The notes: generated by a model from the letters alone, not told the origin. A stretch of DNA of 38,772 nucleotides from Sergeia podlipaevii (GCA_030849805.1 JASANZ010002172.1:23070-61841); one strand, 5' to 3'; positions 8,901 through 23,600 are shown, counted from the first letter of the stretch. Made by a program: numbers and translations.

Positions 8901-11900
8901 GTCATATCTTCACCATTGATCTTGATGATCTGCGTCTTGCCAGACTTGGCGATCTGCTTCTCAAGCACTGGATCGATCATGGGGTCCACATCCTGTGGAA
9001 CGTTCTCAACGATAAGCGGGCGACCCTGGTCGAGCTGCTCCTGCAGCGAGTTGCTGAAGTTGCGGTCGTTCATCTGCACCACCTTGTTGTTGAGCTTCTC
9101 AGTGCGCTTGCGGATCCAGTTCAGCGCCTGTCCCTGCGGGTCAATCATAAGCGGGAACTTATTGCTTGTAGTGATCATAATGGCGTTCTGCACGGAGTGG
9201 TTATCGGCAGGAAGGCCCTCCAGCTGCCAGTCCGCAATCGTCGTCTCGTCTACGAGGAACTTGACCACGTTGAGGTCGGGAGTGACGGGGATGTTCAGCT
9301 GCTTGCATTTGGGGTAGAAGGTATCGTACAGCAGCTGTGTGCGGTACTCAGAGTTGAAGGGACCACAGTATGAGATAAAGGCACAGCTCAGCGCCACATC
9401 ACCCACGAGGCGATCGATGAGGGTCTTGAAGTCATTGCTCTGCTGTGTCCAGCGCTCACGCTCTCCGGAAAGGGCGTCGATGAGGCCGTTGGCACTGTCC
9501 ATGCGCTGCTTCGTGCGGTTGGCATCATCTTCCAGCAGCTGCTTCTTTGCGTTCTCACCCGCGAGCTGCTCGTTATACGCCGCTACCTCGGACGACACAC
9601 GCGCCAGCTCCTCCTCCTGCTCCTCCTTCTTCTTGTTCGCGGCGCGCAGCTGAATGGTGGCGATACGCAGCGCCTCCTTCTTGGGCGCAACGATCTTGGC
9701 AATGTTGATGTACTTGTACATACTTCCGACCCACGTGCACAGACCAGCAACGTTACCGCAAGCCTTGCGAGCAGCCTCGGCGGTGAAGCCGTCCATCCTC
9801 AGGTAAGGCAGCAGCAGCTCGCATGTCTCTTCGTTGATGTTGTCCTTCTTGGTCTGACCAAAGTCCTTGAGCGCATCCAGCGTACCAGACTCAGAGGCGA
9901 GCTGGCGACCGCTAAACTCCCAGGAGTCGGTGATCCACAACGTACCCTTCACCTGCTCCGCACCGGGCACGAGCAGCGGGCGGTGGAGAAGAATCGACAC
10001 GGCATCAAAAATTCTCTTAATGAGCGCCGGTGGGTTGGCAAGCTTCTTGAGTGTCACGAAATCGTTGGCGGTAATGGAATTGAGAGATTCAATAGCCTCG
10101 ATGAGCGCGGGCTCGGCAGCCTCGAGATCCTTCTTGGCCTCCGCTTCGCCCTCTGCCACTATAGCCGCATCGCGCGCGACGCTCTCCTTCACAATCTCCA
10201 CCTCTACCCGCTTCTTCTCAGCCTCCGCGGTGCGGATCTCAATCTCCTTCACCAGCGCATCGGTCTCCTTACGTTTCTGGCCGAGCAGCACCTCCTTCTC
10301 CTGCAGCTGCGTGCGCATCACACGGACATCCTCAGCAGCCTGGTGGAGCTTCTTGAGACCGTTGTTGATCTTCATCGCCTCCTCATCGAGCTGGCTAAAC
10401 TTCTTCTTGTACACAGATGTGTAGGACTCAATGAAGCCGAGATACGACTTGGGGGTACTGTACACAGAACGACGGTAGCGGGCGAGGTACTCCTCGGAGC
10501 GCTCAAGCATGAGGGTGTGGATCTCCGCCATGAGCTCAACCACCGCACTCTTGTTCTTGTCATCCGTGGCCATCTGAAAGTTCTTGATGGTGCGGGAGGA
10601 GACATCAAGCAAGGCCTGCTTGGGCCACGGGAAGAACCAGTTGATAATACAAGACGACACCAGCGCGGGGAACTTGCGGGCACGGGTGCGGAACTTGTCG
10701 CCAACAGGGGAGAAACAAAGCACGAAGTGAAGACGCTCACGCACGCGGTTAATGAAGTACTTCCAGAGAGCTTCGCTCATGTCCTCAAACTTCGTGTAGG
10801 GGTCCTTCTTCATAATGGGGCGGATATCGTTTACCGCAGAGTCGCGCTGGTCGCTCGCAAAGAGGCCGGCAATTTCACCGTTAGACAGGAAGGAGTTGAT
10901 GTACTCTAGAAAGATTTCCTGCTTGATATCGTTATCCGTGAAGAGCATCGTCACCGGTCGCTTCGTGGCGGCAACAATATACTGCTCGCGAATCGCATCG
11001 AAGAGCTGGTTGACACCAAAGCCCTTGGAGATGACGAGCGTCGCGTAATCGTGTGCGTTAACAAAGGCAGCCATGCGAGCAAGAGACTGCTTACCACTGC
11101 CACCGACACCGACGAGGAGCAGGTTGCCACGTGGTAGCGAGAGGGCACGTGAGATACGGCACACGTTCTTGAGGGCAGCTTCGAACAGCACCAGATTCAG
11201 CTTCTTAACACGACCAACGGGGCTCTCGTTGTGCGCCTGCATGGCAGCCATAAGCTTCTCCAGAATAGCCTGCATGGACGCTGCTGGCTCGTAGATGCGT
11301 GGCGCGGGCTCCGCCTGCTCGCCGGTTTCTGGATCAATAATCGGCTCACGCATAAAGTTTGCCATGTAGATGGGCTCACGCACCTGCTCCACGACGTCCT
11401 TATACTGAGTAGAGCCGAGGTGCTCTGCCACACAGTCCTGTATGCTCTGGTCGAACCACCTCTTGTCAGGCACGCTATTGAGTTTGTCGCTGAACACGCG
11501 CGAGCACTCGTGCTTCCACACCCGCACGAGCGTGACGGGGTCGGTGATCACCTCCCACGGCTTGCTGGAGGCGCGCTTCTCGGGGTGCTCGGGATCCATG
11601 TTCATACCCGCAAGCATCATACCCTGTGAGACAAGCGAGAGATCACGCAGATTGAAGAAGTAGTGGAACTTGTCAGGCGTAGGCAGCATGCGCTTGCCAA
11701 TAGCCTCCCAGAAGCTGATGGACATACGGGTTAGCATGCGTGCCACATCCTGCACGCCCTGCGAGTAGTTGTCGTTGCAGAAGCGACCTTCAAAGATAGA
11801 GCCAAAAATCTGCTGAATGTTCGCCTCCTCCGGTAGCGGCACGTTGTAGATGGAGAAGTGGCGCTTGAGACGGTTCGGAATGTCATTCTTACCACCAGAC

Positions 11901-14900
11901 GGGTGGGACATGGCAGCCATGAAGACGAGGCCCTTGAGCTCCTTGCGCAGACCGGGCTTGCTGAGGTCGTACACCTGCGCCGACTCCACCACCTGACGCA
12001 CAATTTCGTTTGTGATCTGATCACCCCATTCGTTGATCTCTGGCATGTTGATATCATCGATGAACACCGTCAGACGCTCGCAGTTCTTGGGGCCGTAGTT
12101 GGAACCCATCTTCTTCTCCGTCATATCCTCAATGGAATTGTAGAAGTTCTGTGGGGTCGTCATAGAGGAGAAGTTCACCTTGCGGAAGTTGCTCTGCTCG
12201 TCCTCCGCCTTGATGCGGACCAGGAACTTCTCCACAGTGACCGTCTTGGCGGTACCGCTCACACCAATGAGCAGTGCAGGACGGCTCTGGATGAAGTTGC
12301 AGTTGAAGAGGTAGTGAAGACGCACGGAGTCGGCGGTGGGAATAAACAACGTTGAGAAGTCCAGGCGGTCATCACCGGGGTACTGCCACTCCTCCAAGAA
12401 GGTGGTCCAGTTCTCCCAATCACCGGTCTTGCAGTTGAGCGAGAAGTCAAAGATCTGACCCTCGGCCGGTGGCGGCAGGTCTTGGAACTTGCCGCGGACA
12501 AACTGATCAAACTTGGCGCGGTCCTTAGACTCCAGCATGCCACCAAAGGCCCACGACATGCAGAACCAGTAGATTTTCTTGGTCATCGCTTCAGTCACGA
12601 CAGCACCTTCGCCGAGCTCCTCACCGAGGGCGACCGCCAGGTGGAAGGCATTGACGACCATGTGGGCGGTGGAGGTCTTCATGACGATATTGCACTCGCG
12701 CGTGTAGAAGTTAGCAATCTGGTTCGTCAGGCACTCCTCTGCGGGCTGACCCTCACGAGGAAGGAACACATACATCAGCTTCTCCGCAAGGTTCGCGTTG
12801 CATTTCTTCACGACATCAGCGGGAAGGATGAGACCATCAGGAGTGGTTGTGGCGCGCAGGCGGGACTCCAGCACCGGGATCCAGCCGAGAATGACATCAG
12901 AAATGTACACAATACCAGCGCGCGACACAGTAGCAGGCGAAGCGTTGGCCAAGTTCTCCACCTCGAAGCAGCACTTCATCGTGTCTGCCATGCCAATTCG
13001 ATCGCCGTTGGCGAGTGTCAGCAGCTTGTTATCATCAAGAACGGTGTTGAGATTTTCAATCCAAATGGCATCCACAGGACCATCGCACACAATCCACACG
13101 TTGCGCTTCTTGGCGCTGCGCACGGCCTGGCGCCACAGAGACGAGAACACACCATCGTGCCAGTCACCGGCCACATCTACGCGACCGAACATTTGAGGAG
13201 CGGTAATGGCCTTGGGGTTCATACGGAGCTGCTGGTGAGGCACCGTGGTGCGGGAGAGCACCTCTGTCATCGCGTCATAGCACTGGGTCTTACCACACAT
13301 GGCGGGACCCACAACCATGATACCGTGGCGCACAAGCTTTGTTTCGTAGAGCTGGATTACCTTACTGATCCACGGGCCCCAGTGGATGAGACCCTTGCCC
13401 TCGACCACCTTCTTGAGCTCGCCCTCAATCTCGGGGTGGGTGCCCTTGACGAACTGACGGCCGGGGAACATATCACGCAGAAGTGAGTCGAACAGATCGA
13501 TATCCTCAAAGACCAACTTGGACAAGTTCATGTCACGCAGGGTGCGCATGAAGAGGTCCTCTTCGTCCTTGCCCGGGTTGCGACGCAGCACCGCACCGGC
13601 GGTACGCAGCACAGACAGAATGTTACGCAAACCAAAGTCGTAGTGACGCTGCTTGGACAGCTGCTCTTCGCAAAGCTTGTAGAGAATGAAGAACTTCTTA
13701 CTAAGAAGGTCATCCTGGCTGTAACCCTGCGAGGCCAGCTTCACCTTCATAATGGTCTGACGATCCGGCACCATCATAGTCACACCACGGAAAAGAATCT
13801 TCAAGTTCTCCGGCAGCTCCTGACGGCCGGCGTAACCAGGGTTCATGGTAATGAAGAAGCCTACACCAGGCATCAAATCGGTCACCTGACCATCGATAAA
13901 GATGAACTTCTCCTTGTGTTGCTTGAGGGCCTGGAGCACGCAGCTAACCTGCTGAGCCACGACTGAAAGCACAGGGAGATCGATACGGTTGAACTCATCA
14001 AAGCAACCCCACGCGTTGGCCTGTGATAGACCGCGAATAATCTTACCCATGGCATGACGGTCCAGCTGATCTGAGCAGTTGAACACAACACAGAACTTAC
14101 CGTACGTGCGAGCAAGATCCTTTGTGGTCTCGGTCTTACCAGTACCGGCGGGACCGGCCGGAGCACCACCCATGTACATGGCCAGTGCCTGAGAAAGCGT
14201 AATGTAGCAACGATCCGTGAGTGGGGTAATAACAAGACGCTCCTTCACGCCAAGGTACTCGTTGCAGTACTCCGTGTCAGAGTCAGCAATGGAAATGATC
14301 GTAAGATCGCGCTCCGGCTTGTAGTAGAAGCGGGCCTGCTTGAGCCAGTCAAAGTGTGTGATGTCCTTGATAGAGGCGCGTTGCAGGTCCATGAACACCT
14401 CCTGCTGATGTACCTGCACTGTAATGAGAGTCTCCACGTTGGTACGCATGCGCGCGGGCTTCTTCTCCAGCTCTGGGGAAGTGGTGAGGTTCACCAGGTA
14501 GTTCTTCACAGCATCACACTTGCCGCGGGCAGCAGCGGAGTCCTTACCGCGAGAGCGCATAATGCCCTTGTTGATGCACTCCGTCACATCCGCAGTCCAG
14601 AAGAACTGTAGCATCAGCAGCGACACCTGAGCAGGGTAGCGGTCAATGATGGTGCCGAGATAGCTGGTGTTGCTAAGAAGCGTGCCGAGGTCAGTGACGC
14701 TGCCCTTCACCACTTCGCGGACGGTGTCCGTCATGCCTGTGCACAGACGCGTCAGCCAGTCTTCGACGTTGCCGACACACGGGGTCGGCTCGCGCATTGC
14801 CAGCACCTGGCCCTCCGAGGAGATCATCTCAATGATCTGGAAGTAGGGCTGCGCGCCAGCCTCCTTGGGCTTCACCCGCTCGAACGTGACCGCAGAGAGA

Positions 14901-17900
14901 CCATCGAAAATAGAGGCGAGATGGGGCTGGATGGACTGCGGGTCGCTGGCCTGCGAGAGAATCTCCAGCAGCACCGTATCGGACACAAAGTAGAAGCGAG
15001 GGAACAGATTTCTCTTCTGCTCCAGGTAGAGAGAGAGCTTGCGCTGGCACTCATCGAGCTGCTCCTTGAGGTTCGGCAAGGTCTGCAGGAGCTCGTTCTC
15101 ATAACAGAACTCCAGCACGTTGGGGGTCTCGTTGGCCTTGTTCATAATCTTCTGCCACTGCTTATCAATCATGGCAAAACGCTTTGCCTCCTGCGGCAGC
15201 TGCTTCATGATATCACCACCAGCAAACACGGCTTCAAGGTACTGCCAAGTGAACTGCACCTCCGTCCACAGACTGATCGTCTCGCTGACTTTGACAAGCT
15301 TCTGCAGGAAGCCCTGAATGATATCGCGCATGAAGGCGCAATAGCGGGAGGAAAGCATGGAATTGACGGCGAGAGAGGACTCCTCGAGAGCTTCGCGAGT
15401 GGCGGTGGTGTCATCGCCCTTAAGGATAATTGGACCACGGTGCTTGAACTCGGAGAACTTGAGCTCCTGATCCTTCCAGAGGGCTTCTTGAATGCGGAAC
15501 TTGCTCTCAATCTCGGCCTCACGCGCGGAGGAGGAGGCGATATCAATAACCTCGTCAATATACTGAAGAAGATTGGCATCCACGAGATCCTGCAGCTTGA
15601 ACAAATCCGCATCGGTGCGCCACTTGTGCCCAGTAATCTTCATCACCTCCTGCCAGTGGCGTTCCACAACAGCAGGGCTCTTCAGCTCCTGAATCACAGG
15701 CTGCAGCTCCATGAAATTGTCAAGAATGCGCTTGAGCTCAATGTAGGCGTCCCAGTCACGGAGTGACTTGGGCAGACGCTTACACTGCGACACAAACACG
15801 CTCACCTCCTCGCACACCGCGTCGAAGTCAAGGTCACACCAGAGAATATCGTTGTAGCCGTTCACCTTCTGTAGCACGTTAATGTAGAGCGTGTAAAGCT
15901 TGTCAAGCAGCTCAAGCTCCTTCTTCGTCTTCACCAGCTCTGGGTACTTGTGTAGCGGCAAACCAAAGAGCTCCTCACCGGCCATGAAGGTCATCCACTT
16001 GCGGTACTTGTCATCAAACTGCCTCTGGTAGCGCTTCAGCCTCTCCATCGCCTCCTGAGGAGGCAGGCCTTCCACCATCGGACCATTCGCGTCGTAGTCA
16101 TTGCGGAAGGCGATCACCTCAGCGCTGAACTTCTGCACCTCCTGCGTGAGACCTTTCTTGAAGCCGTGCTGCATGTGGTTGATAGCGTTGGTGCGCTTCT
16201 CGGCAGCCTTGTGCAGCTTACGCCACTTGAGACGCAAGTCATCCACGCGGTCAATCTCCTCCTTAGGAATAAGCGTAGGGCTGTAGCGCTGGAGCAGCGT
16301 GTACGCCTGTTGAACAGGGTAGAACTGGAAGTCAACAAGGGGCTCGCGGTCGCGAATGTCCTTGAGGGTGTTCATCAGCACGCGCAGATCCTCCAGCTTA
16401 TCCTGGTCAGGAATCGGCTGGCTCAGCTGATGTGCCTCTTCCTCCATCTTCGCGGTGAGGGTGTCAAGCTGGCTCTGGGCCACGGCGTAGAGCTTGTTGG
16501 TGTAGAGCTCACGCCATTCTGCAACGCGGTTGAGGAGCTCCTGCTTGAGCGGCTTGTTCTGCAGTGCAAGACTGCCGATGTTGAAGACAGGCGCCATGTC
16601 CTTGATCTCCACCTCGAGATCGCCGTAGAGCTTGAGCTTGGCTTCGTAGTCATCGAGGGAGGGATCGCTCTTGAGGAACTCCTCATAGGCTTCGTCCTTG
16701 TCCAGCTTCCAGAGGTCCTCGTACTTGCGAAAGTGAGTGAGGTACTCCATCACCTGCTTCTTGAGTCCGTGCACACCGCCAGTGAGCAGCAGCACCACCT
16801 TCACCACCTCCTTGTTCTTCGCGATCTCCTCGTAGAAGGAAGTGCTGCTCTCGTGCATGTTGCTCCACTTACGCATATACTTACTGCAAGACAGAATGGC
16901 CGTTGCGCACTGGTTGATGGTGCGCTGCACCTCGTCCAGCGAAGGGTTGAGAAACATAAACGGCTCGGCGTTGATGAGCTGAATGTCAACGTCAAAGAAG
17001 GGCTTCTCGGCGTAGAGGAATGCCACACGGTTGCGCGTGCCAACGCGCTTCTTGAGCAGGTTCAGGGAGCGGGTCGTGCTGGTCAGAATAGCCTTGAACA
17101 TGAGACGGTTGAAGTGGGTCTTCAGCACCGTAATCTTCGAGTTGGTTCCCTCATCCATGTGATTGTTATCGCTGTTTGCAAGCACCACAGTAGAGCCAGT
17201 CGTGAAGGTGAGAATGGTGTTGACTACGTCATCGACAGCGCTCTCGATTTCGCGGTTTTTGATGTCCATCACCTCGCACTGCTGGCGAATGTGCTTCTCC
17301 TGCATCTGCACGAACTGGTCAAGCGAGAAGTGATCCTCGAAGAGGTTGACAAGCAGGGTGGAGGAAACCGCCTTGAGGTTGATCTGGATACGGTTGGTGA
17401 TGATCTCGTTCACCTTGGTGACAAGGCTATCGAGATCGCCAATGGCGGAACGCACACGCTCAAGGTAAGTGTCCACGTTCATCGAGCTCCACGTTAGCGT
17501 CGTTTCACCAGGGCGGAACACGGCATCCAGCGCGTCAATCGTCGGCTGAAACAGTGACCGAGTGATGCCGATGATCTTGCACCGACTCTCACCCGCACGT
17601 CCCACAATGCGCTCATACTCCCTCACAAGATAGGAAAGCTCATTGTAGAAGGACTTGAGGCGCTGCTCCTGGAGCAGGATAGACTTGGCAACTGGGGGGA
17701 CGTCGATGTCACCGAGCAGCATGAGCGCGCGTGTCTCCTTGATGAGCTGCAGGATCTCTGCGTCAAAGTTCACATAGAGGCGGCCGTCGTGACGAACTAA
17801 GAGGGTGGCGTTGAGGCCCGCCCTGCTAGAGTCAATAGACCGCTTCCACGCATCCACCCAGATCGCTTCGAACTCAAGCAGCGCGATCGAGACCTTGTTG

Positions 17901-19858
17901 TACGTCCTGATAACTTTCTTGCTGTCCTTGGTGTTGGCCATAATAGTGCGATTGTTCTTGAACTTGTCCATTGGGCCCTTGATGTGGCGTAGCAGCTGGC
18001 GGGACCAGTTGATGGCGCCAGCGACAGGGGTCATGTTGCGGGCAGTGGGTGGGTCGGCCTTGTAGCGCTCGTACGTCTTCTGGTCCTTCTCCAGTTCCAG
18101 TCCGTAGCTATGAAAGATAACAAGGTACTTGCTCTCGAGGTCGGCGGCGAAAGTGTCGGTCTGCAGAATGCGCTGATACTTCTTGAGGAGCATGAGTGCG
18201 TTCTCCGTGGAGGTGATGTTCTCGAAGGAAGAGTTGATGGCCACCTGCATCGACGTCTCAAGCTCGGAGAGGCGTGTCTCGAAGTTCTTGAACTCCACAT
18301 CGAACTTGTTGTTGTCGTGAATGTCAAGGATATCCGTGGTCTTGCCGCGGAGCTGGCCGAGGTACTCCTCGAAGCGGGGGATAAGGCCCTCCATCTGGTC
18401 AATGTTGTAGTCACGGAGCAGCGCAAATTGGTCCACCTTGCGGAAAACAATAATAAGCTTGTCCACACGTTTCGCGAAGAGGTTGAAGTGACCGAGGAAC
18501 TGCAGCTCATCAAAGTCAAACTGCTTGCCGCCTTTCTGTGCGAGCACATCCTGTGCCTTGCGGTACTCGGACACATAGCACTCGTTGAGGCTGGAGCTCA
18601 TGTGCAGGAGATTGAGCAGCTCCTTCAGAGTAACCGAGTTGTTGGCCTGGTCCCAGATGCGCGCACGGGTGCCTGAGGGGTTGATAGCGCGCTTGCAAGC
18701 CAGCACGATCGCATTCGTGATCTTGAAGAAGAGCGCGGTCATGCGATCGCGGACGGGGTAGTAGCGGGCGATGGTGTACATCATGCGAATATTGGCAATG
18801 AGGGAGGGGAGGACGCTCATGATCTGCTGCAGGTTAGATCCGTATAATACATCAAAATATTTGTCCAACGACTGCAGGTACTTGACGTTCTCGCTCGCCT
18901 CTGTAAGCCCCTCAGTAAGGGCCGCATCCATCTCAGACCAGCGCACCACTAGGGTGTGCTTCGCCTCACGCAGGTACTGCACCGCGCGGATGGCGTCGAC
19001 GTGGTCGAGCTGCTCCTCCATGAGGCGCAGCCTCGCAAGACGATTCTTCCAGATCTCAATCTCTGTCTTGGGGCCGGCGTTCTCGTCCTGGAGCTCTGCT
19101 TCATAGTTCGGCTGCTGCTCCACAACATCGAGCACAGCGTTGATCCAGTCCTCGACAGCACGCGCAAGGCTCTGCACGACGGTAGGGTCGTTGATGCCGC
19201 CGCGCTTGTTGACGCTGCCGTTGCGTAGTTGAGCCAAGATGGCTTCATCGATGGGGACGAGCACGGTAGTGTCGTCCTGCAGCTGCTGCAGCTCGCTGAC
19301 ACGGTCAGCGTAGCGCATGAGACTCATGATGAAGCGATTGCGATCATCCGTCGTGTTCTTCCCCCATTTACGCTGCTTGTTGAAGAGGGGAGTGTACACC
19401 TCTGTGAGGAGCAGCTCGTAGCTCTGAAGCACATCGCCTTGGAGGGCACCCATGGAGATCTCTTGAATCACTTGATTGATATCCTTGCTGTTGATCGTCT
19501 CTCCAGTCGCAGAGCGAATGCAGTACACGCAGCGCTTGTTGATGTGGGAGATGCGGTCCTTGAGCGGGTTCAGCACTCGCAGCATCTCCTCCGCACCTTC
19601 CTTCTCAGGCTGGCAGGTGAAGAGCAGCGTGTTGGCGCCGGTGCCTTGCAGCATGTTGTGCACCACCATAAAGTTGGGAGAAGCATCGGTGAAGTTTACA
19701 TCAAATTGCCGCGTGAGCTCGTCGATCCTGGAAGGATCACCGCCGGAAAGAAAGTCCTTCACGCGAGAGAAGATGTAGTGGTGACGAACGTCACTGCGAA
19801 CGGTCTGGTGCGCGCGCACCTCAAACGTATCTGCGCTGCCGTCATCCATGGTTGCCAT
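5948..19858 (-). CDS. Axonemal dynein heavy chain, outer-arm (gamma/DNAH5-like) type
   Basis: A single frame of 4636 codons encodes a complete dynein heavy chain, the ATP-driven motor subunit that slides axonemal doublets. The N-terminal tail and linker fill about residues 1-1870. The AAA ring shows AAA1 with [10 protein letters not shown] (K about 1908) and Walker B CFDEFNRI (about 1950), AAA2 with GPAMCGKTQ (K about 2190), AAA3 with [10 protein letters not shown] (K about 2538) and AAA4 with [10 protein letters not shown] (K about 2923). The stalk coiled coils and microtubule-binding tip lie at about 3160-3460. The C-terminal domain contains [21 protein letters not shown] and the closing RGVCLLGS. 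Length, the N-terminal segment [18 protein letters not shown] and the region around [14 protein letters not shown] favour the outer-arm gamma/DNAH5 class over inner-arm, cytoplasmic or IFT dynein; the class is inference. The start is the first ATG after an A12 run. A second Met (residue 4) is possible. Confidence 0.95.
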   Translation of the reverse strand: MATMDDGSADTFEVRAHQTVRSDVRHHYIFSRVKDFLSGGDPSRIDELTRQFDVNFTDASPNFMVVHNMLQGTGANTLLFTCQPEKEGAEEMLRVLNPLKDRISHINKRCVYCIRSATGETINSKDINQVIQEISMGALQGDVLQSYELLLTEVYTPLFNKQRKWGKNTTDDRNRFIMSLMRYADRVSELQQLQDDTTVLVPIDEAILAQLRNGSVNKRGGINDPTVVQSLARAVEDWINAVLDVVEQQPNYEAELQDENAGPKTEIEIWKNRLARLRLMEEQLDHVDAIRAVQYLREAKHTLVVRWSEMDAALTEGLTEASENVKYLQSLDKYFDVLYGSNLQQIMSVLPSLIANIRMMYTIARYYPVRDRMTALFFKITNAIVLACKRAINPSGTRARIWDQANNSVTLKELLNLLHMSSSLNECYVSEYRKAQDVLAQKGGKQFDFDELQFLGHFNLFAKRVDKLIIVFRKVDQFALLRDYNIDQMEGLIPRFEEYLGQLRGKTTDILDIHDNNKFDVEFKNFETRLSELETSMQVAINSSFENITSTENALMLLKKYQRILQTDTFAADLESKYLVIFHSYGLELEKDQKTYERYKADPPTARNMTPVAGAINWSRQLLRHIKGPMDKFKNNRTIMANTKDSKKVIRTYNKVSIALLEFEAIWVDAWKRSIDSSRAGLNATLLVRHDGRLYVNFDAEILQLIKETRALMLLGDIDVPPVAKSILLQEQRLKSFYNELSYLVREYERIVGRAGESRCKIIGITRSLFQPTIDALDAVFRPGETTLTWSSMNVDTYLERVRSAIGDLDSLVTKVNEIITNRIQINLKAVSSTLLVNLFEDHFSLDQFVQMQEKHIRQQCEVMDIKNREIESAVDDVVNTILTFTTGSTVVLANSDNNHMDEGTNSKITVLKTHFNRLMFKAILTSTTRSLNLLKKRVGTRNRVAFLYAEKPFFDVDIQLINAEPFMFLNPSLDEVQRTINQCATAILSCSKYMRKWSNMHESSTSFYEEIAKNKEVVKVVLLLTGGVHGLKKQVMEYLTHFRKYEDLWKLDKDEAYEEFLKSDPSLDDYEAKLKLYGDLEVEIKDMAPVFNIGSLALQNKPLKQELLNRVAEWRELYTNKLYAVAQSQLDTLTAKMEEEAHQLSQPIPDQDKLEDLRVLMNTLKDIRDREPLVDFQFYPVQQAYTLLQRYSPTLIPKEEIDRVDDLRLKWRKLHKAAEKRTNAINHMQHGFKKGLTQEVQKFSAEVIAFRNDYDANGPMVEGLPPQEAMERLKRYQRQFDDKYRKWMTFMAGEELFGLPLHKYPELVKTKKELELLDKLYTLYINVLQKVNGYNDILWCDLDFDAVCEEVSVFVSQCKRLPKSLRDWDAYIELKRILDNFMELQPVIQELKSPAVVERHWQEVMKITGHKWRTDADLFKLQDLVDANLLQYIDEVIDIASSSAREAEIESKFRIQEALWKDQELKFSEFKHRGPIILKGDDTTATREALEESSLAVNSMLSSRYCAFMRDIIQGFLQKLVKVSETISLWTEVQFTWQYLEAVFAGGDIMKQLPQEAKRFAMIDKQWQKIMNKANETPNVLEFCYENELLQTLPNLKEQLDECQRKLSLYLEQKRNLFPRFYFVSDTVLLEILSQASDPQSIQPHLASIFDGLSAVTFERVKPKEAGAQPYFQIIEMISSEGQVLAMREPTPCVGNVEDWLTRLCTGMTDTVREVVKGSVTDLGTLLSNTSYLGTIIDRYPAQVSLLMLQFFWTADVTECINKGIMRSRGKDSAAARGKCDAVKNYLVNLTTSPELEKKPARMRTNVETLITVQVHQQEVFMDLQRASIKDITHFDWLKQARFYYKPERDLTIISIADSDTEYCNEYLGVKERLVITPLTDRCYITLSQALAMYMGGAPAGPAGTGKTETTKDLARTYGKFCVVFNCSDQLDRHAMGKIIRGLSQANAWGCFDEFNRIDLPVLSVVAQQVSCVLQALKQHKEKFIFIDGQVTDLMPGVGFFITMNPGYAGRQELPENLKILFRGVTMMVPDRQTIMKVKLASQGYSQDDLLSKKFFILYKLCEEQLSKQRHYDFGLRNILSVLRTAGAVLRRNPGKDEEDLFMRTLRDMNLSKLVFEDIDLFDSLLRDMFPGRQFVKGTHPEIEGELKKVVEGKGLIHWGPWISKVIQLYETKLVRHGIMVVGPAMCGKTQCYDAMTEVLSRTTVPHQQLRMNPKAITAPQMFGRVDVAGDWHDGVFSSLWRQAVRSAKKRNVWIVCDGPVDAIWIENLNTVLDDNKLLTLANGDRIGMADTMKCCFEVENLANASPATVSRAGIVYISDVILGWIPVLESRLRATTTPDGLILPADVVKKCNANLAEKLMYVFLPREGQPAEECLTNQIANFYTRECNIVMKTSTAHMVVNAFHLAVALGEELGEGAVVTEAMTKKIYWFCMSWAFGGMLESKDRAKFDQFVRGKFQDLPPPAEGQIFDFSLNCKTGDWENWTTFLEEWQYPGDDRLDFSTLFIPTADSVRLHYLFNCNFIQSRPALLIGVSGTAKTVTVEKFLVRIKAEDEQSNFRKVNFSSMTTPQNFYNSIEDMTEKKMGSNYGPKNCERLTVFIDDINMPEINEWGDQITNEIVRQVVESAQVYDLSKPGLRKELKGLVFMAAMSHPSGGKNDIPNRLKRHFSIYNVPLPEEANIQQIFGSIFEGRFCNDNYSQGVQDVARMLTRMSISFWEAIGKRMLPTPDKFHYFFNLRDLSLVSQGMMLAGMNMDPEHPEKRASSKPWEVITDPVTLVRVWKHECSRVFSDKLNSVPDKRWFDQSIQDCVAEHLGSTQYKDVVEQVREPIYMANFMREPIIDPETGEQAEPAPRIYEPAASMQAILEKLMAAMQAHNESPVGRVKKLNLVLFEAALKNVCRISRALSLPRGNLLLVGVGGSGKQSLARMAAFVNAHDYATLVISKGFGVNQLFDAIREQYIVAATKRPVTMLFTDNDIKQEIFLEYINSFLSNGEIAGLFASDQRDSAVNDIRPIMKKDPYTKFEDMSEALWKYFINRVRERLHFVLCFSPVGDKFRTRARKFPALVSSCIINWFFPWPKQALLDVSSRTIKNFQMATDDKNKSAVVELMAEIHTLMLERSEEYLARYRRSVYSTPKSYLGFIESYTSVYKKKFSQLDEEAMKINNGLKKLHQAAEDVRVMRTQLQEKEVLLGQKRKETDALVKEIEIRTAEAEKKRVEVEIVKESVARDAAIVAEGEAEAKKDLEAAEPALIEAIESLNSITANDFVTLKKLANPPALIKRIFDAVSILLHRPLLVPGAEQVKGTLWITDSWEFSGRQLASESGTLDALKDFGQTKKDNINEETCELLLPYLRMDGFTAEAARKACGNVAGLCTWVGSMYKYINIAKIVAPKKEALRIATIQLRAANKKKEEQEEELARVSSEVAAYNEQLAGENAKKQLLEDDANRTKQRMDSANGLIDALSGERERWTQQSNDFKTLIDRLVGDVALSCAFISYCGPFNSEYRTQLLYDTFYPKCKQLNIPVTPDLNVVKFLVDETTIADWQLEGLPADNHSVQNAIMITTSNKFPLMIDPQGQALNWIRKRTEKLNNKVVQMNDRNFSNSLQEQLDQGRPLIVENVPQDVDPMIDPVLEKQIAKSGKTQIIKINGEDMTYNEAFTMFMTTKLPNPSFTPELFAKCLVIDFTVTMEGLEQQLLSHVIGREKAELNEESAKLTEDINSNEKRRKNLEDRLLKQLSESQGNLIDDVDLISTLQETKDASAEIAEKLATAMETKKRIAGACEEYRPVACRGAVLYFLVVQLSLVSHMYQTSLVQFNGIFDGSILKSEHHPVTAKRIHSVIEYLTMSVFKYVIRMLFSKHKLLFVLLMACKIQMKAGTLDPTSFEVLLKGGGGIQVDRAKPYGWIKDKAWSNVIAIAQQVPRVFKQLPDLIMRNEQSWRQYIDAEATENLTAPDIHDKLDAFEHMLLVRALREDRTMLAATQYVSKTLGREFAEPQQLELSEVVEETSGVEPIFFLLSQGSDPTTLIETCAKKLKKKIFPISMGQGQEEAAMNIVNSAWQNGDWALLQNCHLGLPFLLQLEEKLRQQMMPSTPGEKKPEVHEEARIWITAEPHNSVPIGLLQMSIKLTNEPPQGIKAGLIRTYSWMSQDYLEMFRRPEWRPMLFTQCFLHSVVVERRKFGPIGFSVPYEFNQGDWTASVQFLINHMTTIGESLRNPVNRDTVCYMVADIQYGGRITDNNDRALFKAITEFLYDPRITNPEKFKDGREVTEFYANYGIPLFDDINKHREFVRETYPDVDTPEVFQMHPNQDITYRTRQAQEVLATILDVQPRGATTSGGVTREDKVLAMADSYLKLLPDNWTVDRKAHLADRQPLSIFAGQEIDRLSVTIRVIRRTCMDLKLAVAGTIILTPALQDALDYLYDARVPPSWVAVGWPSPNISLWISEVVRRYEQLNGWATVGRPQVYWLPGFFNPQGFLTSVRQEITRSHANEAVPWALDKVEARAEVRSSEYRPGQDAKPEDLRTEKGEVVIYGLYLEGAMWDKNNKRLKDPFPGDLFRELPMLLISAFNKDAPQQAVAPPKPGAVKEKKGKQEHYRCPVYKYPTRSDINWIFDVSLPVAEDDAYWRMRGVCLLGSTD

Positions 19859-19997
19859 AATCTTTTTTTTTTTTCACTTTCTTTCTACCTGAAGTCTTTG
19901 CTAGATATTCTTCTAAATTGTATTCCTACACAAATATGTAAAAGTGTGTGTGTGTGTGTACAGAGTTGCGAAGAAGCCAGTACCAAAAGTAAGCAAG

Positions 19998-20047
19998 CTC
20001 GTGAGCAGAGAGTAAAAAAAAAAAAATGAGAAAAGAGGTGGTGGCTT
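19998..20047 (-). promoter_or_regulatory. Candidate trans-splice acceptor for dynein heavy chain
   Basis: On the minus strand a T/C tract that includes a T12 run and ACTCTCTGCTCAC is followed by the AG at 19998-19999. Later AGs nearer the start (for example around 19940) are also possible, so the exact site is uncertain. Confidence 0.4.
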
Positions 20048-20328
20048 TTGAGAAGAGTAGCAAAGTCAGTCACGACGAATTGTGTGTGTGTGTGTACGTC
20101 GGTGTCTGATGCTTCACTTTCACTCAAAAGAAAAAGGGATACCTTGATTCTATTTTTATAGTAAAACAAATAAAAAAGCGAAGTGGAATGATATTCCTCT
20201 CTTCTCAATAACAACCCCGTATATATATGTAACAACAAAAAAGTGGGGAGAACGGGAAGGTGTATTTGGGTCTTATAACTGCACTTCAACAAAGCGTGCA
20301 AACACGTTGCTATCTAGTGCTCTGATAA

Positions 20329-20336
<8 letters not shown>

Positions 20337-20366
<30 letters not shown>
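20337..20366. repeat. (TA)15 microsatellite
   Basis: This is an uninterrupted TA dinucleotide run in the spacer downstream of the EF-hand-like gene. Similar but shorter TA runs occur near 3894-3915, 26838-26866, 31688-31709 and 36530-36545. Confidence 0.9.
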
Positions 20367-20369
<3 letters not shown>

Positions 20370-20673
20370 CTATGTATGTATATATATATTTGACCTTAAA
20401 AAAAAATACTGTATCAACGTGAAAAATGAAGAAAGGAGAGAAAATGAGAACCATTTTGAAAGATAAGAAACGAAATTATAGTAACAATGCATTGTTGACC
20501 GTTCATCTGTCTAAAACTCTCTAGCATGGTGAAGAAATGAAATTATATGCTTGTAAAATAATAATAATAATAATAATAATAATTAAAAGGGGAAAGAAAC
20601 ACCGTCTATAAAACACAAAGAAAAAAAAAGATAATCGATCAAGAAAACTAAAGAAAAAGTATGTTCTCACGGT

Positions 20674-23600
20674 TCAAAACCCCATGTCTTCAAGGAGGTA
20701 GCGGTAGTCACATAAAACCCCCCACAGACCCTCTGGCACTCTGTGCACTCTCTCGCGTGCTGCTGTCTCTGCTTCGGTCCGTGCCGCAGGGGTCCTCCCA
20801 GCGTCAGCGCGAAGTCTCTCTCTCTCAAAGGGAATACGCGCAGTATCAATGGCCCTGTCTAACAACCATTGTGGGCATCCTGATGTGTCTGTGTGTAGGC
20901 GCTTTTGTTGATTTCGGACTCCCCCTCTTCCTCTATCATCTTCCTTGCCGCTAGCGATGCTGAAGAGCTTGTGAAGCGCAGTGCGGAAGGTGCGAATATC
21001 CAAGTAGCCAACGCGGATATCATCGTAGGTAAAGAAGAAGTCTCTCAGTGCCTCTCCGTTACCCTTGCACGCGCGTATGAAGGCATCCTTCATCATTGCG
21101 TGAAGTTTCCCGGCGTTGTGGAGAGGCGACGGACGTGCTGCTGGCGGTGGTGCCACTGGAGGCTTTGAAAGTACTACATGTGTAGAGGCTTTACTCAACC
21201 TGGCATGCCGCGGTTGTTCCTTCTGCTGCTGCTGCTGCTGGCAATCCGCATGTGCTACAGGTGGGTCGCTGCAACGGTCCTGCTGCACTGGAGAAGGTGA
21301 CTGAGACGCTGGCAGTCGCGCATAGCTCTCGTTTACGACCAGCTCTCCGACAAGACGTACATAGGCACAAAGGACGTCTCCGTGTCCGTCAGGGCTATAC
21401 TTGATGCACTTCGCCCATGCCATGTCAGCCACCTCATCACACTCCTCGGTGCTCAGAGCGGGGCAGACCGCACGCAGCACGGCAATCAAGGCTGAGCGAG
21501 AGAGACCTCCAGTGTGGTGTGCATCGGCGCGCGTGCAGGCTGTGAGAAGCTCCGTACACCTGCCTTGCAGTTTGGTCATGACCGCTGTGCTCACTGTGCA
21601 CTTACGTGACCGCGGCACTGGGCTTCCGTTGGGTGTGGCGTGGGAACTGTTGGCTAGTGGGGGAGAAGCAGTAGTGACGTTGCTGCTGTTAATAATGGCG
21701 CCTAGCGGCGGAGAGCGTTGTGCGGAGTCACGCTCTGGTGTACGCGATGCCGAGAGTATGGGTAATGTTTCAGCATAGATTATCCTTGCTGTTTGTGCCA
21801 TCCTCGTCGTTTGTGGCGAGGAGTCCTGTGTGTTGACACTATTGTTACTACCGCTCCGACTGCGTTGCTTGCCAAGAAATGAGACACGCACAACAGGCGG
21901 CGAAGAAGACCCATACCGCTGCTGCTGGGGAGGTGATACCGACGATGACGGTGAGCGAGAAGTGCTCCTTGAGAGTCGCCTGGCATTGGTGCAGCCACTG
22001 CCGCTGCTGTTGTTCTGCCCCTTCTGGCTGGCAATGTCAGTCGTCTTCTCGCGGCGAACAGGAGCCGCTACCCCTCGAGCACGCGAGGCCACAGTAGACT
22101 GGAGCAGTCGGGGGCTTGGATTGCTGGAAGTGCTCATAATTGGAGAGCTGCCGCTGTCTCGCGCGTGCACGTGTGGATTGCGTGGGGGTGGGGAGATGTC
22201 GCCTGTCGCACCTGCAGCGCTAACCTTCCTTTCCTTTGGTGAAAGCGGAGAGGTACGCATGGAGTGAGCATCTCTGGGATTGAGCCTCAATGTCGAGCTG
22301 TCGCTGTGGTCGTCCTTTATCGTGAAGGCAAATAGAGAGGTGACGGTGCCTCGCTGCTGCTGCTGCTGAATGCCAACCCGGCTCGAATAGCTGTGAGGAG
22401 GCGGTGGACTCCCCGTGTGCATAGCAAGGTCAATGTCCCTGTTCAGTGGACGCTTCGTGGCAAGCGGGGAACACAACGATGGATGTAAATGCGCAGCCTG
22501 CAACCGCGTAGTTGCTGTGACCTGCTCAACCGCCGCTGGTACTGCTGGTAGTAGCAGTGACGAAGTACTGACAGGAGCGGCTTGTATGTCAATTTGATCA
22601 ATCGAGTCTTCAGTGCCCCAAGTGTTTGGAAAGAGCACTTTCGGCGCTGAAGCCTGGATGAAAGCCTCTGCTTCTTCGTCATCAGATGGTTGGTGAAGAC
22701 AGTTCAGGGCATAACCTCTGCTTGCGCGAGAGCTCGATTGAGACGCCGGCGTGGCAGGGCTCACCTCTACGTCGTCCACACACCACCTCACATCATTTTT
22801 CCGGACATCAGCCGTGGGTAGCAACGCTTGGGTACCAGGACGCATTGAATGAGAAGGCAGAGAGACGCCGAGTGGCGTCTTGGCAGCCACTGGCTGCTGC
22901 TGTTGTTGTTGCTGCGTAAGTGAACGCCATATTTGGCATCGCCTTATACACTCAATCGTGCGCGGCCTCAGACGTGAGACGAGAAGGCAGAAGTCAGTGA
23001 GGCCAAGACGGTACTCTCCTTCAGCCACCTCACAGTCGCTTTCCTCTACGCAATTCACGCCACTACACTGACTACTTGATGCACCTATTGTTGCGCTTGC
23101 ATCTTGACTGAAATGAAAAGCGTTCTCCTTCCTCCGAAATTCCTTGAGATCGAGCGACTCCGCAACGGCCTCCAGCTCCAAGAAAGAGATGTCAATCCCA
23201 CCAGCGCAAAATAAGTCAAAAACCTGCTGCAGGGTCACTTCACTACGCCGCGACTCGTCAATACAGCGGAAGATCTCGCGTACAGGCGTGAGTCTCGCCA
23301 AACCTAAAACAGAGGAGGAAGCGCAACCAGCAGAGGTGACAGTAGCTGTAGTGTGCTTGCCAACAACCTTGTAGTTCATTGCCGCTGGGGAGCGGTTCAT
23401 GCTAGTATTAACGTCCAAGTTGGCAAGCGCGCGCCTTTCAGACGTAGTCGAAACAACGCTTTGAATGGATGGAGCAGGTTGAGGCCAAGCTACATGACTA
23501 TGAAGACTACTACCACACTTCCCAGCCTCATCCGTAAGATAGCGCGCTACACCGCTGACAGCGGCAGCTGCTGGCGTACTGTCATGGCCAGTAGGGTTCG

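Larger units (their letters stand above)
19859..20673. other. Intergenic region between EF-hand-like gene and dynein
   Basis: No gene is supported here. The region holds a T12 run just upstream of the dynein ATG (A12 on the coding strand), GT repeats near 19944-19960 and 20080-20095, a (TA)15 tract at 20337-20366, (AAT)n at 20556-20583 and scattered A-runs. On the minus strand a T/C-rich tract around 20010-20045 precedes an AG at 19998-19999, a candidate dynein splice acceptor giving an ATG-free 5' UTR of about 140 nt. Confidence 0.65.

Noticed and set aside
5948..19858. Idea that the window uses a reassigned stop code, prompted by the in-frame TAA in the SLBP-like gene
   Set aside because: The 4636-codon dynein, gamma-tubulin and the other genes run without in-frame TAA, TAG or TGA and end where their families normally end, so the standard code applies here.
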